A stretch of 42,826 bases of DNA from a virus: the IMG/VR virus record IMGVR_UViG_3300042904_000219, positions 1 to 42,826 of that record. One strand, given 5' to 3'. Under the pieces are notes generated by a model. It saw only the letters and a list, made by a program, of their open reading frames with translations. It was not told the DNA's origin and made no database searches. Of the stretch, positions 28,701 through 35,743 are shown piece by piece; position 1 is the stretch's first letter, and every line of letters begins with the position of its first letter. A program made the position numbers and the translations under genes.

Positions 28701-30169
28701 GCCGTCTTCGTCATGCCGAAAGTGCGCACCAGTTCTTCCTGCGCGTCTGCTTCCTTGATCGCTGTTTCCACGTCCTTGTCACGTTCGGCCGCGATCTGCT
28801 TCATGAACTTTGCCAGGTCGTCGGCACCCTTCGCCGCGCGCTTGTTCGATTCCTCGATTTCCTTGTTCACCCGGGCGGTATCTTCGCTCGCGCCCAGCAC
28901 CTCGATCAGCATGCGGTAGTAGCCTTCTTCCGCTGCGGTCAACGTGACTTTTCCCTCAGCTAGCGCCTTGTCCAACGACATAGCCAGCTTCTGGCTTTCC
29001 GTCAGCTTGGCCAGGCCGGCCGCCTCTCGGTCGCTTTCCGAGATCTTTCCTTGGATGGCATCGATCAAGCCTTGGTAGGCGTCGGCCTGTCGCTTGGCGT
29101 CCTTACTGGTGGTGTTGGCTGCCACGGTGCCGGCATTGGTCGACGTCACCAGGGCCTGCACCACCTCGCCGCCGGCGCCTGTCCACACGTCACCGATCGT
29201 CTTGGCCGTGCTGGTGAAGACGTCTTTCATATCGGCCTGCCACGCGTGGCCGATGTTCATGGCCTGCTTAAACTCCAGCTGGAACAGCGCGACGAGCTGC
29301 GCGCCCAGCATGCCGATCGTTTTGCCGGCCACGTTGAACACCTGGGTGATCAGCATGCCCGCGGTATAGATCAGCTTAAATCCGGTTCCGATCACATCGG
29401 CCGCGCCGCGCACCTTGTCGCCCGTGGTGATGAACTGCAGCATGGAACCGGTTAGAGAATTCAGGGTGGGGAGCAGCTGCGCGGCGACCTGGCGCGCGAC
29501 ACCCTGCGATGCCGCCCCCATCAAGTCGAGTGTATCGTTGAAGTCTCCGGCGGCGTTGACCGTCTTTTCGTCGAACGTCAGGCCGAGCTTTTCGGCCATC
29601 TCGTTCATTTCGCGCAGGCCCTCGCTGCCTTCGTTGAGCAGGGGGATCAGTTCCGCGCCGCTCTTGCCGAACAGTTCCACCGCCAAAGCGGTCTTGGCCG
29701 TGCCATCCTGCATCGCCGCGAACGCATCGGCGGAATCGCGCAGCACGTCCACGTTCGTGCGCAAGTTGCCGTTGGCGTCGCGTGTCTTGATGCCGAGCCG
29801 GTCGAACTCCTTACCGCCGTCTGCGATTTTCTTGGACAGCTTGATCATGGCCCCTTCGAAGGCGCCGGCTTCCGTGCCGCCCTTCTGGAACCACATCTGC
29901 AGGCCGGCAATATCCTTGATGGCAATGCCGGTCCGTTGGGAGATATCGGATACTGCGTCGGTGGCGTCGATGGCGCCCTTGATCCACCCGGCAAATGCGC
30001 CAGCCGCCATGCCGACAGCCAGCGCACCGAGTGCTTTTGTTGCGGTGTTCACGGAATCGCGGATTCCGTTCATGGCCCCGCCCACCGCCTGGCGGGCTTG
30101 GTCCATGTCCTGCCGGAGTTGCGCGATGTTGGCCGCCAATCGGATTTCAATGTCGCTGACGATTGCCAT
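25706..30169 (-). CDS. Tape measure protein with C-terminal DUF4214-like domain
   Basis: 1487 residues. The N-terminus (AIVSDIEIRLAANIAQLRQD, then KALGALAVGMAAGAFAGWI) is typical of siphophage tape measures, followed by hydrophobic segments near 235-290 and long coiled-coil regions. At roughly 1.5 angstrom per residue a tail of about 220 nm is predicted. Residues ~1379-1430 (ALYNSVLGRTSDAAGLSYYL, NIEQDIRNSAEYAAR) match the DUF4214 pattern of extracellular proteins, unusual here. The start overlaps the T-frame end by 23 bp. Confidence 0.9.
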   Translation of the reverse strand: MAIVSDIEIRLAANIAQLRQDMDQARQAVGGAMNGIRDSVNTATKALGALAVGMAAGAFAGWIKGAIDATDAVSDISQRTGIAIKDIAGLQMWFQKGGTEAGAFEGAMIKLSKKIADGGKEFDRLGIKTRDANGNLRTNVDVLRDSADAFAAMQDGTAKTALAVELFGKSGAELIPLLNEGSEGLREMNEMAEKLGLTFDEKTVNAAGDFNDTLDLMGAASQGVARQVAAQLLPTLNSLTGSMLQFITTGDKVRGAADVIGTGFKLIYTAGMLITQVFNVAGKTIGMLGAQLVALFQLEFKQAMNIGHAWQADMKDVFTSTAKTIGDVWTGAGGEVVQALVTSTNAGTVAANTTSKDAKRQADAYQGLIDAIQGKISESDREAAGLAKLTESQKLAMSLDKALAEGKVTLTAAEEGYYRMLIEVLGASEDTARVNKEIEESNKRAAKGADDLAKFMKQIAAERDKDVETAIKEADAQEELVRTFGMTKTALAELAVVRAQDNLERAKTEGLDYDEMERLRKIVDEKKRAAAATQQLEGLEEAKKASDELNKFFDESKAETFGDTLAKAFGRAGSAMGQLTSTFQSYANKQSSFEKQRGNAALKYLNNLSDEKEYTRDLQNIDRDRFSAQLGGYGDMAGAAAGFFGEQSKGYKILSSVSQAFHAAELAATIAGLVPKGIAAILTQGQGDPYTAFPRMAAMAAFVATLGVSVSGGGAGSASVSKQRQATQGTGSVLGDSSAKSESLANALKMVADNTYRNLSVNYDMLSALRSIESNLSGLGNLIVRGTGITDLASSVSGTSSGGFWGGMMKSIFGGKVSVLDTGIKIDPTSLAAAMAGGINAMSYVDTKKSGGWFSSDKFRTQTEGLGAEVNTQFGKVIASLAEGVKASASVLGMVGDEFNQKLSGFVVDIGLISLKDLKGEEIQAELEAAFSKLGDDIANYAIAGLSEFQKVGEGTYETLVRIANNYATVDAVLNSFGKTFGAVGMASVAARESLIELAGGLDDFTSQGSFFLENFFSDAEKEATLRTAVYAQLDKVAGGSSAQTVAQFKALVLAQDLTTQSGREAYASLMSASQAFIDLAKYTDEAAEKARELASQRRDLEIQIMEMEGKAIEALAAQRQMELAAVDVSLRPLYERIYALQDEAAATEAAANAVALLQSTAGAMFNELRRSVDAERSGVQESFNKLMAGIQASIDTTTAKITDLQALSAALRGANVAGVSDMQSSSRRAAADAQITAALAIARASGVLPKADDLKDALAAVAIDTADQFSSMADYQRAQLRTQNSIEELAGITDTELSVAQRTLIALQDQKTAAQSMFNAQMEKYDEMLTKAQQQLDAINGIGQVQPLIDAFNNFAASIAGALQNPTIGGQPSVTGQTQIEALYNSVLGRTSDAAGLSYYLDLLKNGASLANIEQDIRNSAEYAARTGSIYNPQQSGTMSAASGDQAAINQRMEENTARTAAAIEQLAQQFNQVSAGGNSLAVETV

Positions 30170-30671
30170 TGCGCTTATCCTTTTTCTGGTTTCGTTCTTC
30201 TGCTTCGGCCTTGGCCACAGCCTTCATCTGCTCTACGTTGCGTGCGCTTTGCTGCTTGCGCACCCATCGCCACTGGTTCGCGGCGCCGCGGTACGGCGGC
30301 TCTGCACCCCATTCCTTGGCTTTGTGCATCTCCATGTGGTAGGTGCGGGACAACTGGATCAGCGCCCGCATTTCCCATGGTTCGAACTCCAGGCCCAGCA
30401 CGTATTCCCAGCCGGGGATATCCTGGGGCTCGATGGCCGCGCCGTTCTTCACCGGGCCAAGCTCCATCAGGAATTCGACCAGGTGCCCGCCGAAGCCGAG
30501 CGGCGGGAGTAGAACGGTGCTGCCGGTTGCTTCTATCTGCTCACGCCGGATTGGCTCCGGCGCTCTATCCTGCTCGGGCTTCTTCGGGTTCTTCGGCCAC
30601 TCGGGCGAGGTGTTCAGCCATGCGACGTATCGCACATACTCGCCCAGCGAATCGGTCAGCCCGCGTAGAAG
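30147..30671 (-). CDS. Tail assembly chaperone T frame (expressed as G-T fusion)
   Basis: The T part has no need for its own start: ribosomes slipping -1 at GGGAAAC enter this frame at about 30671 and read 174 residues (LLRGLTDSLGEYVRYVAWLN...) to the stop at 30147. Together with the first ~133 codons of G this gives a G-T protein of about 307 residues. The T part is basic at the end (EERNQKKDKRNGNRQRH), probably to contact the tape measure. A GTG-initiated ORF at 30635 exists but is likely not the main form. Confidence 0.78.
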   Translation of the reverse strand, partial: LLRGLTDSLGEYVRYVAWLNTSPEWPKNPKKPEQDRAPEPIRREQIEATGSTVLLPPLGFGGHLVEFLMELGPVKNGAAIEPQDIPGWEYVLGLEFEPWEMRALIQLSRTYHMEMHKAKEWGAEPPYRGAANQWRWVRKQQSARNVEQMKAVAKAEAEERNQKKDKRNGNRQRH

Positions 30672-31069
30672 TTTCCCCGGTCAGTGTGGTACTTGTCGAC
30701 CGCCGCGGCGACGTGGCCCATGAGCGGGTCCATGTAGATCGCGCGCAAGGCTTCGTTGCCGGTCTTGCCTTCGTACTCCAGGCCTTCGGCGTTGGTGCCG
30801 CGCGTGATCGCCATCAGGAACTTGGCGCGGTCCTTGATCTCGTCCATTTCGTCGCGGGTGGATTTCTTGCCGGCCATCTGCGAGAACACTTCGGACTTCT
30901 GCGCCTTCTGGTATTCGTGCAGCGCGCGCATGGCTTCCTTGGTGCCCGGGCTGGCCACTGTGATAGTCCAGGGTTGGCCATTATCCAGGAGGATTACCTC
31001 TCCTTTTGCGTCGGGGATTTCGCACGTGCCTTCTTCGGCAATTTTGTACTTGCTGGGATTGAAACTCAT
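30656..31069 (-). CDS. Tail assembly chaperone G
   Basis: A 137-residue protein (MSFNPSKYKIAEEGTCEIPD...) between tail tube and tape measure, the position of lambda gpG. It contains an acidic beta-rich start and helices (KEAMRALHEYQKAQKSEVFS). Near its 3' end lies the slippery heptamer that gives the G-T fusion. Its RBS (AAAGG) is inside the interleaved repeat element at 31076-31143, so its translation may be controlled by RNA folding. Confidence 0.82.
   Translation of the reverse strand: MSFNPSKYKIAEEGTCEIPDAKGEVILLDNGQPWTITVASPGTKEAMRALHEYQKAQKSEVFSQMAGKKSTRDEMDEIKDRAKFLMAITRGTNAEGLEYEGKTGNEALRAIYMDPLMGHVAAAVDKYHTDRGNFYAG
30671..30677 (-). other. Programmed -1 frameshift site GGGAAAC
   Basis: On the coding strand the codons are CGG GGA AAC TTC, so G-GGA-AAC fits X-XXY-YYZ exactly in the zero frame, five codons before the G stop. 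A -1 slip gives GGG AAA CTT and continues in the T frame without an early stop. Lambda uses the close relative GGGAAAG at the same gene junction. Confidence 0.82.
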
Positions 31070-31075
31070 TTCATA

Positions 31076-31143
31076 CCTTTCGAGAGGGATGGCACCAGAG
31101 CCCGCCGCGCGCTCCCTCTCGAAAGGATTGTCCGCGCGGCGGG
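31076..31143 (-). promoter_or_regulatory. Interleaved inverted repeats over chaperone G RBS (RNA switch candidate)
   Basis: Perfect 14-bp inverted repeat CCTTTCGAGAGGGA (31076-31089) with TCCCTCTCGAAAGG (31113-31126), and perfect 11-bp CCCGCCGCGCG (31101-31111) with CGCGCGGCGGG (31133-31143). In the mRNA the order is B', A', B, A, then ATG. Pairing of the GC stem leaves the last arm, with its AAAGG Shine-Dalgarno, free; pairing of the 14-bp arms hides it. Both stems at once would need a pseudoknot with a 6-nt loop across 14 bp, which is unlikely. It sits between the abundant tail tube gene and the low-level chaperone. Remaining sequence 31144-31177 holds no clear signal. Confidence 0.75.
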
Positions 31144-31177
31144 TCGGTGCCCAGTTACGCCCAAGTGGGCGGATTCG

Positions 31178-31678
31178 TTACGGGGTGGTGTCTTCCACCG
31201 GTACGACCGGGGTGGCCGCGGGGATCGTGTCGGACTGGCGCAGCAGCGTCATGGTGCCAGTGCGGGCGTCGTTGTTGCCACCGCCGGCTTCCTGGAACGT
31301 CGACACCTGGGCGCTGAAGTACGACACGCCGTTGTTCTGGTCGACGACTGCAAAGCCGTACGTACCATAACCTTCGCTGGCCGCTGCTGCCGTGATCTGG
31401 CCCGGTTCTTCCGGCAGCCACACCACCGGGAAGTCGGAGGAGCCGAAGGTGAATTCACCCTTCTTCTCGCGGCTGCGGCCGGAGCTGACCACGGACAGCG
31501 TGGAGTTGGTGTACGAGCGACCGTTATAGGTGCCCACGCTGGTGATCGTGATCTCTTCGGCACCGGTGCCGAAGAACGTTTCCCACGCCGCTTCGGTGTT
31601 CGTGGCAGGGCGTCCTACCTTGATGAACAGCCGCGTGCCGGCATAAGTTTCGTAGTCGTCTTCAAATTCCATTGGCAT
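31178..31678 (-). CDS. Major tail (tube) protein
   Basis: 166 residues starting MPMEFEDDYETYAG at 31678, where AGGAG precedes by six bases; the frame extension to 31735 is rejected. Beta-rich with a sequence pattern of tail tube proteins (TRLFIKVGRP, ITITSVGTYNGRSYTNSTLS, KKGEFTFGSSDFPVVWLPE) and a C-terminal variable part. Placed between tail completion and chaperone genes. Bracketed by hairpins on both sides, consistent with high, separately tuned expression. Confidence 0.8.
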   Translation of the reverse strand: MPMEFEDDYETYAGTRLFIKVGRPATNTEAAWETFFGTGAEEITITSVGTYNGRSYTNSTLSVVSSGRSREKKGEFTFGSSDFPVVWLPEEPGQITAAAASEGYGTYGFAVVDQNNGVSYFSAQVSTFQEAGGGNNDARTGTMTLLRQSDTIPAATPVVPVEDTTP

Positions 31679-31696
31679 CTTGCTCTCCTGTGTAAA

Positions 31697-31728
31697 AGCC
31701 CGCTCGCGGAGTGCGATACGGGCGGGCT
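31697..31728 (-). terminator. Hairpin with short U-run before tail tube gene
   Basis: On the minus strand AGCCCGC (plus 31722-31728) and GCGGGCT (plus 31697-31703) form a 7-bp stem with an 18-nt loop, followed by TTTTACAC. It resembles a weak intrinsic terminator or mRNA-stabilising 5' hairpin just before the tail tube RBS. Confidence 0.5.
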
Positions 31729-31744
31729 GAAGCATTCCGGTATT

Positions 31745-32152
31745 TTAGTTTGCTTCCATGAAAGTTACCATAAAATCCCGCGATTGCTCGTAAATCTTAT
31801 CGTCACTCGGGGGAATCTCCGGCCCAACACCCCATTGCAGGACGCTGTTGACGCGCCACTGGCCGACCGTGCCGGAGTGCACGCCGGCGCCAAGCTTGCA
31901 CGCCAGTAGGATATCTTTCATCTGACGATAGCTGGACGCGTAGACCGTCACCTGGACGCGCGAGCGAATCATCGTTTTCGACAGGCGCCGCGCCGTGGTT
32001 ATGTCTTCGGTATTGCTGATCTCGGAGATGCCGACAGCCGGCAGTGCGGTACCTTGCTGAACGATCCCCGCGATGATCCGCGCAGCCGGTACCAGAGCGG
32101 TTATCTCGCCGCGGGACACCAGCAGGGCGCGCATGATGGCGGTGCTGCTCAT
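31745..32152 (-). CDS. Tail completion/terminator protein
   Basis: 135 residues (MSSTAIMRALLVSRGEITAL...) with the pattern of the DUF3168-like tail completion family: an N-terminal helix, LVPAARIIAGIVQQGTALPA, and a strand-rich core with RSRVQVTVYASSYRQMKDI. It likely caps the tail and joins it to the head. ATGA overlap with the gp10-like gene upstream. Confidence 0.75.
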   Translation of the reverse strand: MSSTAIMRALLVSRGEITALVPAARIIAGIVQQGTALPAVGISEISNTEDITTARRLSKTMIRSRVQVTVYASSYRQMKDILLACKLGAGVHSGTVGQWRVNSVLQWGVGPEIPPSDDKIYEQSRDFMVTFMEAN

Positions 32153-32709
32153 TCAGCAGGATCTCCGCCATCGGGCGCCGGCACGTCAAGGCCCTGATTC
32201 GTCAGCCGCTCGCGCAGCTTTTTCTTCATCGCATCGATCGCGCGCGGCAGCGCAGTGTCCACCGCGGGCCTCATGAATGGTTTCGGTCGTGCGCCGTTAT
32301 GCTGCACCGATGGCCCGATGAGGTTGCCCCCGATCTGCAGGGAACGCCGCTGCCGGTTGATCGTGGTGACGCTAATCTGGCGGCCTGTGCGCCGGTTGAT
32401 ACCGCGGTCCCGGTCGTCGACTTGCACCAGGTGGGGACGCGTGCCGTATTCGACGAAGCGCGCGTAATACGCCACGCTGTTGCCGGCCTTGACGGACGCC
32501 GAGACTTCCTCACCCCGCGCTCGGCTGGTAATCCGGACGCTGTTGCGCAAGTCGCCGCTTTGCACCGGCACATTCTGCTTCACCTCGTCGCGCAGGACGA
32601 CAGCGCCGGCGCGCAGCATCGCACGGTTGATGTTTTTTTGAACTTTGCCCGGCAACGTGCGCAGCAGTTCGTCCAGTTCGCGGCCACCGGTGATCGCTTG
32701 GTCTGTCAT
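32149..32709 (-). CDS. HK97 gp10-like tail/neck protein
   Basis: 186 residues from MTDQAITGGRELDELLRTLP; the family landmarks are NRAMLRAGAVVLRDEVKQ, NVPVQSGDLRNSV and the AYYARFVEYGT motif, all typical of HK97-gp10-like proteins. It acts in head-to-tail joining or tail completion. Start 32709 gives an ATGA overlap with head closure; the longer ORF start at 32742 is discarded. Confidence 0.88.
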   Translation of the reverse strand: MTDQAITGGRELDELLRTLPGKVQKNINRAMLRAGAVVLRDEVKQNVPVQSGDLRNSVRITSRARGEEVSASVKAGNSVAYYARFVEYGTRPHLVQVDDRDRGINRRTGRQISVTTINRQRRSLQIGGNLIGPSVQHNGARPKPFMRPAVDTALPRAIDAMKKKLRERLTNQGLDVPAPDGGDPAE

Positions 32710-33065
32710 GACGAGAAATTCCTTATCGTAAATTCCGTCCACTCGCGCCGGCCGATCTCTGCCGGGCCACCGCTGATCTCGTACATCACGTCCTGCTCGC
32801 CGAAAGCGCTGTCCTTGGCGTGCACGATCACGCGCATGTCCGACGTGATCCGCTTCAGATAGCGCGTGCGCACCTGGGCGGGGCGATCGGCCAAGCGCAG
32901 GCCGCCTTGGATGCTCTCCGAATTGCTCGGCAGCTGGTCGAACACCCGTGCAGGCACGCGCACGTACACATCAATCCACCCGCCCGGCTGCGGCCCGTAC
33001 TCCGGGTCGTCCACCATGCCCGGCTTCTGGATCGTGATGCGGCGGTCGAGTTCCCCGGCGTGCAT
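32706..33065 (-). CDS. Head closure (head-tail joining) protein
   Basis: 119 residues starting MHAGELDRRITIQKPGMVDD, the standard opening of the Phage_H_T_join/SPP1 gp16-like family (LDRRITI). Central RYLKRITSDMRVIVH and the end REWTEFTIRN complete the beta-barrel. It closes the portal channel after packaging and before tail joining. Confidence 0.88.
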   Translation of the reverse strand: MHAGELDRRITIQKPGMVDDPEYGPQPGGWIDVYVRVPARVFDQLPSNSESIQGGLRLADRPAQVRTRYLKRITSDMRVIVHAKDSAFGEQDVMYEISGGPAEIGRREWTEFTIRNFSS

Positions 33066-33628
33066 TACAGGTACACCATGTAAGGGTGCCAGAGCCAGTG
33101 CATGAAGTCTTCCGGCAGAGCGGTAATGGATACGCCGGCGACGATCGAAGCACGGTTATCGTATAGCGCGGTGATGGCCAGCAGCATCCATGCTTTCAGT
33201 TCTGCCGGAACAGCATCGGCCGAGGGGTAGCCCACCACGGCGCGCACAGTTGGCCTATTGCCGCGCTGCAGTTCTGGCCAGGACTGGTCAAAGGCGAGCA
33301 CGGCCGCCGCTGGCTCGTGGTAAGTGTCCACGTACAGCAGCGTATCGTCGAGCACCTGCGGCGCGCCCGCAGCGTCTACGTAACTGATCTCACCCAGCGC
33401 CACCAGTGGGGCGGTGGGAATGATGAACCCGCCCCAGGCCGGCAGAACAAACTCGATGGTTTGCGCCATCAGCCGCCGGTTCGTGCGTTGCTCCAGCATG
33501 CCGCGTGCCGCCGAGATCAGCCGTTCGATCAGGGCGTCTTCGTCGGGCTCAACCACGCGGAGGTGCATCTTAGCTTCCTCCAGCGTGATCGGCTCGGCTA
33601 CCGGCGGGGTGATTACTTTGAATCCCAT
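33065..33628 (-). CDS. Head-tail connector (gp6-like)
   Basis: 187 residues with the gp6-like signature near the start: PITLEEAKMHLRVVEPDEDA and ALIERLISAARGMLEQRTNR. The C-terminal PAELKAWMLLAITALYDNR is also typical. It forms the ring below the portal. GAGGGA lies before the ATG; its start overlaps the end of the secreted protein gene by 16 bp. Confidence 0.88.
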   Translation of the reverse strand: MGFKVITPPVAEPITLEEAKMHLRVVEPDEDALIERLISAARGMLEQRTNRRLMAQTIEFVLPAWGGFIIPTAPLVALGEISYVDAAGAPQVLDDTLLYVDTYHEPAAAVLAFDQSWPELQRGNRPTVRAVVGYPSADAVPAELKAWMLLAITALYDNRASIVAGVSITALPEDFMHWLWHPYMVYL

Positions 33629-33939
33629 TCTTCCCTCAGCAGAGTGTAAGGCTTGCCCGCGGTAATCGAACCGATAACCCTGTAGTAACGAATTTCTTCA
33701 CCGTTCACCGGGGCTTTTACGATAAATTCTATCGTGTCCTTGCCGTAGTCGCGCCGCGTGAGGAAGGGCCAGCCGAACCATCCGCGGAGCCCCAGCGCAA
33801 TATCATCTGGCTCGGTGCCACGTGCCACGTACTCGGCCAGCTTGGCCTGATACTTCTCGATATCGGCCTCGGTCGGCTGTGCCCGCGCCGCCGTAGCGGT
33901 CAGCGCGAGTGCAGCGACAATGATCAGTTGTTTGACCAT
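33613..33939 (-). CDS. Secreted small protein inside head-tail module
   Basis: 108 residues. The N-terminus MVKQLIIVAALALTATAARA is a classical Sec signal peptide (positive start, hydrophobic core, ARA cleavage site), followed by QPTEADIEKYQAKLAEYVAR and a mature domain with GWFGWPFLTRRDYGKDTIEF. Such a signal is not expected for a virion-assembly protein, so it probably acts in the host periplasm during infection. Overlaps SGNH hydrolase and connector genes by 16 bp each. Family unknown. Confidence 0.7.
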   Translation of the reverse strand: MVKQLIIVAALALTATAARAQPTEADIEKYQAKLAEYVARGTEPDDIALGLRGWFGWPFLTRRDYGKDTIEFIVKAPVNGEEIRYYRVIGSITAGKPYTLLREEWDSK

Positions 33940-35741
33940 TTTACAAACCGTGGTTTGCTGACGCGGATGCGGGCGGGGGTGCTGTCAGCCAGGTAAAGCG
34001 CCGTCTGCACCAGGCCGTTATCCAGGCCCGCGCTGTCGGCTGGCATGACCAAGGGCAGCGAAACAATCTTTCCGGCGATCACGTCATCCGGCGCGCACAG
34101 TGTCCCGTTGGCATTGCCCAGTTCGACCGACCGGACACGGAAGAAGCTACCACCGGTAGGGAAGCCGATAGCCACGCCAGCGTACCAGCTCATGACGCTG
34201 CGAGGAATACCACCGTCGCCATCGTCAATGATCAGGTCATACTCCAGCCGCACCAGGTCGCCGGCTTTCACGTCCAGCGCTGGGGTGGCACCGAACAGTG
34301 ACAGCGCCATGTTCATCGTGATGTTCGATAAGCCATTAGGCGCGCCGACCTTTACAGCATTGTCGTACGCCGTCGCCACGCAGGTAAGGTTCTGCCAGAT
34401 CGTGCCGTCCGGATCCTCCGTGATGGTCCAGGTTCGAGTCGTTGCGCCCGTGCCTTGTGCATCGCTGAAGCCGGTCAGCCGGCCGGCTGCTACGGTGGTC
34501 GTCATGGCTGGCGCCGGGAACGCATTCACGCCACCAGAGCCCACGGTGAGCGGGGCATATCCGCTGGTGATATCGCGCGGGCGTGCCATAGAAAGAACCA
34601 GATCGGACAGGCGTTTGCCGATGACGCGACCGCCGTTGCGGTTCTCGTGCAAGCCATCCGTCGAGTACTGCGGCAGCCACACGCCGTTTTCGTCCACCAT
34701 GCCATCGCGAATCCACAGCACCGACATATCGCCCAGCGTCGGCACCAACACGTCCATGATGTGGCGGTGCACGCGGTTCATCAGCGCGCGCTGCACTTCC
34801 ACGTCAGCCGCGGTCAGGCCGGCCCCGTGCGCATAGTTGTAGTTGACGGGCTCGTACCCGTAGCCGGCGAACTCGCGCAGGATTGGGTACATGCCGAGGC
34901 GCTGCACGCGCTTCACGGCGGTGGCCGTGTCGGCGATGATCGTGTCGAAGATGGCTTGTTGAGCCGACGCCGTGGTATTCGCCCGCACCGCCGACAGAAT
35001 GTTGTTGCGGCCGATCGAGACCACGCAAACCTGCGCCTTCAGGGCGGCGGCATCCGCGGCGCCGCGGCGGTTGACGCCCGGCGGGTCATTATCGCGGGCC
35101 AGGATCTGCGTGGACGTCGTGCCGCCCAGGCCGCAATTCGCCACCGGGATCAGCTTGCCACCGGACTGCATCAGCATGTTCGCCGCCATCCGGGCGCTGC
35201 GCAGATCTTTGCTGTTCCACAGGGCGACGTCGGCCCGGGTCAGGTCGTGCGTGTCGGCGGTGGCGGTATCGGCCAGGGAATCACCCCAGGTGGCTACTCG
35301 GACAGGGGTGTCGAAGCGGGGCACCTGGGGGTAAGCGTCATCCACGTTCTGCGTGCTGGTCTGGAAAGTGCCGAAGTCTACCGCGACGCGGTATGTTTTA
35401 CCGCCGGGAAGCGGACCGGCGAGGCCCGAGCGCAGCGGCTTCGAGGATACGACCGCGCCGCTGGGGCTGAGGGTTTCGAGTGTGCCCTGCGCCTGCGCAT
35501 TGCCATTAACGGTGAGCGCGCTTCCCACCGGCACCGAGATACTTACGCGTTGCTGCGCGGTGATCTGGCCGCTGGCAATGCTGCCGTCGCTGTCCATGTG
35601 ACGGACCACTCCGCCCGTCAGGTCGGTCGTTGCACCTACCCCGCCGGCCAGAAGTTTATCGGCCGTGGCGTCGTCCAGCATAATGATGCTGTTCGGCGGC
35701 AGGTTGTTGTACGTCGATAACAGGCGGATTTTCTTGGCCAT
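33924..35741 (-). CDS. SGNH/GDSL hydrolase in head module
   Basis: 605 residues. SGNH blocks are visible: VATWGDSLAD with nucleophile Ser155, NCGLGGTTS (block II, Gly near 204), VVSIGRNNIL (block III, Asn246/247) and TDGLHENRNG with Asp362 and His365. The N-terminal ~145 residues (including QITAQQRVSISVPVGSALTV) look like a beta-sandwich; the C-terminal ~200 are beta-rich and may bind carbohydrate. Probable acetyl-esterase acting on surface polysaccharide. Its location between capsid and connector genes rather than with fibres suggests a head decoration or neck fibre. Confidence 0.82.
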   Translation of the reverse strand: MAKKIRLLSTYNNLPPNSIIMLDDATADKLLAGGVGATTDLTGGVVRHMDSDGSIASGQITAQQRVSISVPVGSALTVNGNAQAQGTLETLSPSGAVVSSKPLRSGLAGPLPGGKTYRVAVDFGTFQTSTQNVDDAYPQVPRFDTPVRVATWGDSLADTATADTHDLTRADVALWNSKDLRSARMAANMLMQSGGKLIPVANCGLGGTTSTQILARDNDPPGVNRRGAADAAALKAQVCVVSIGRNNILSAVRANTTASAQQAIFDTIIADTATAVKRVQRLGMYPILREFAGYGYEPVNYNYAHGAGLTAADVEVQRALMNRVHRHIMDVLVPTLGDMSVLWIRDGMVDENGVWLPQYSTDGLHENRNGGRVIGKRLSDLVLSMARPRDITSGYAPLTVGSGGVNAFPAPAMTTTVAAGRLTGFSDAQGTGATTRTWTITEDPDGTIWQNLTCVATAYDNAVKVGAPNGLSNITMNMALSLFGATPALDVKAGDLVRLEYDLIIDDGDGGIPRSVMSWYAGVAIGFPTGGSFFRVRSVELGNANGTLCAPDDVIAGKIVSLPLVMPADSAGLDNGLVQTALYLADSTPARIRVSKPRFVKWSNN

Positions 35742-35743
35742 GA

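Noticed and set aside
31076-31143. True H-type pseudoknot as the final structure.
   Set aside because: Both stems are long (14 and 11 bp) and one connecting loop is only six nucleotides; alternative hairpins are more plausible.
29936-31909. 657-codon plus-strand ORF opposite tape measure, chaperone and tail tube genes.
   Set aside because: Arg/Ala/Gly/His-rich translation typical of antisense shadows in high-GC genes; no RBS, and the minus-strand genes are clearly real.
34455-35720. 421-codon plus-strand ORF opposite the SGNH hydrolase.
   Set aside because: Low-complexity shadow with no motif; the minus-strand protein has intact catalytic blocks.
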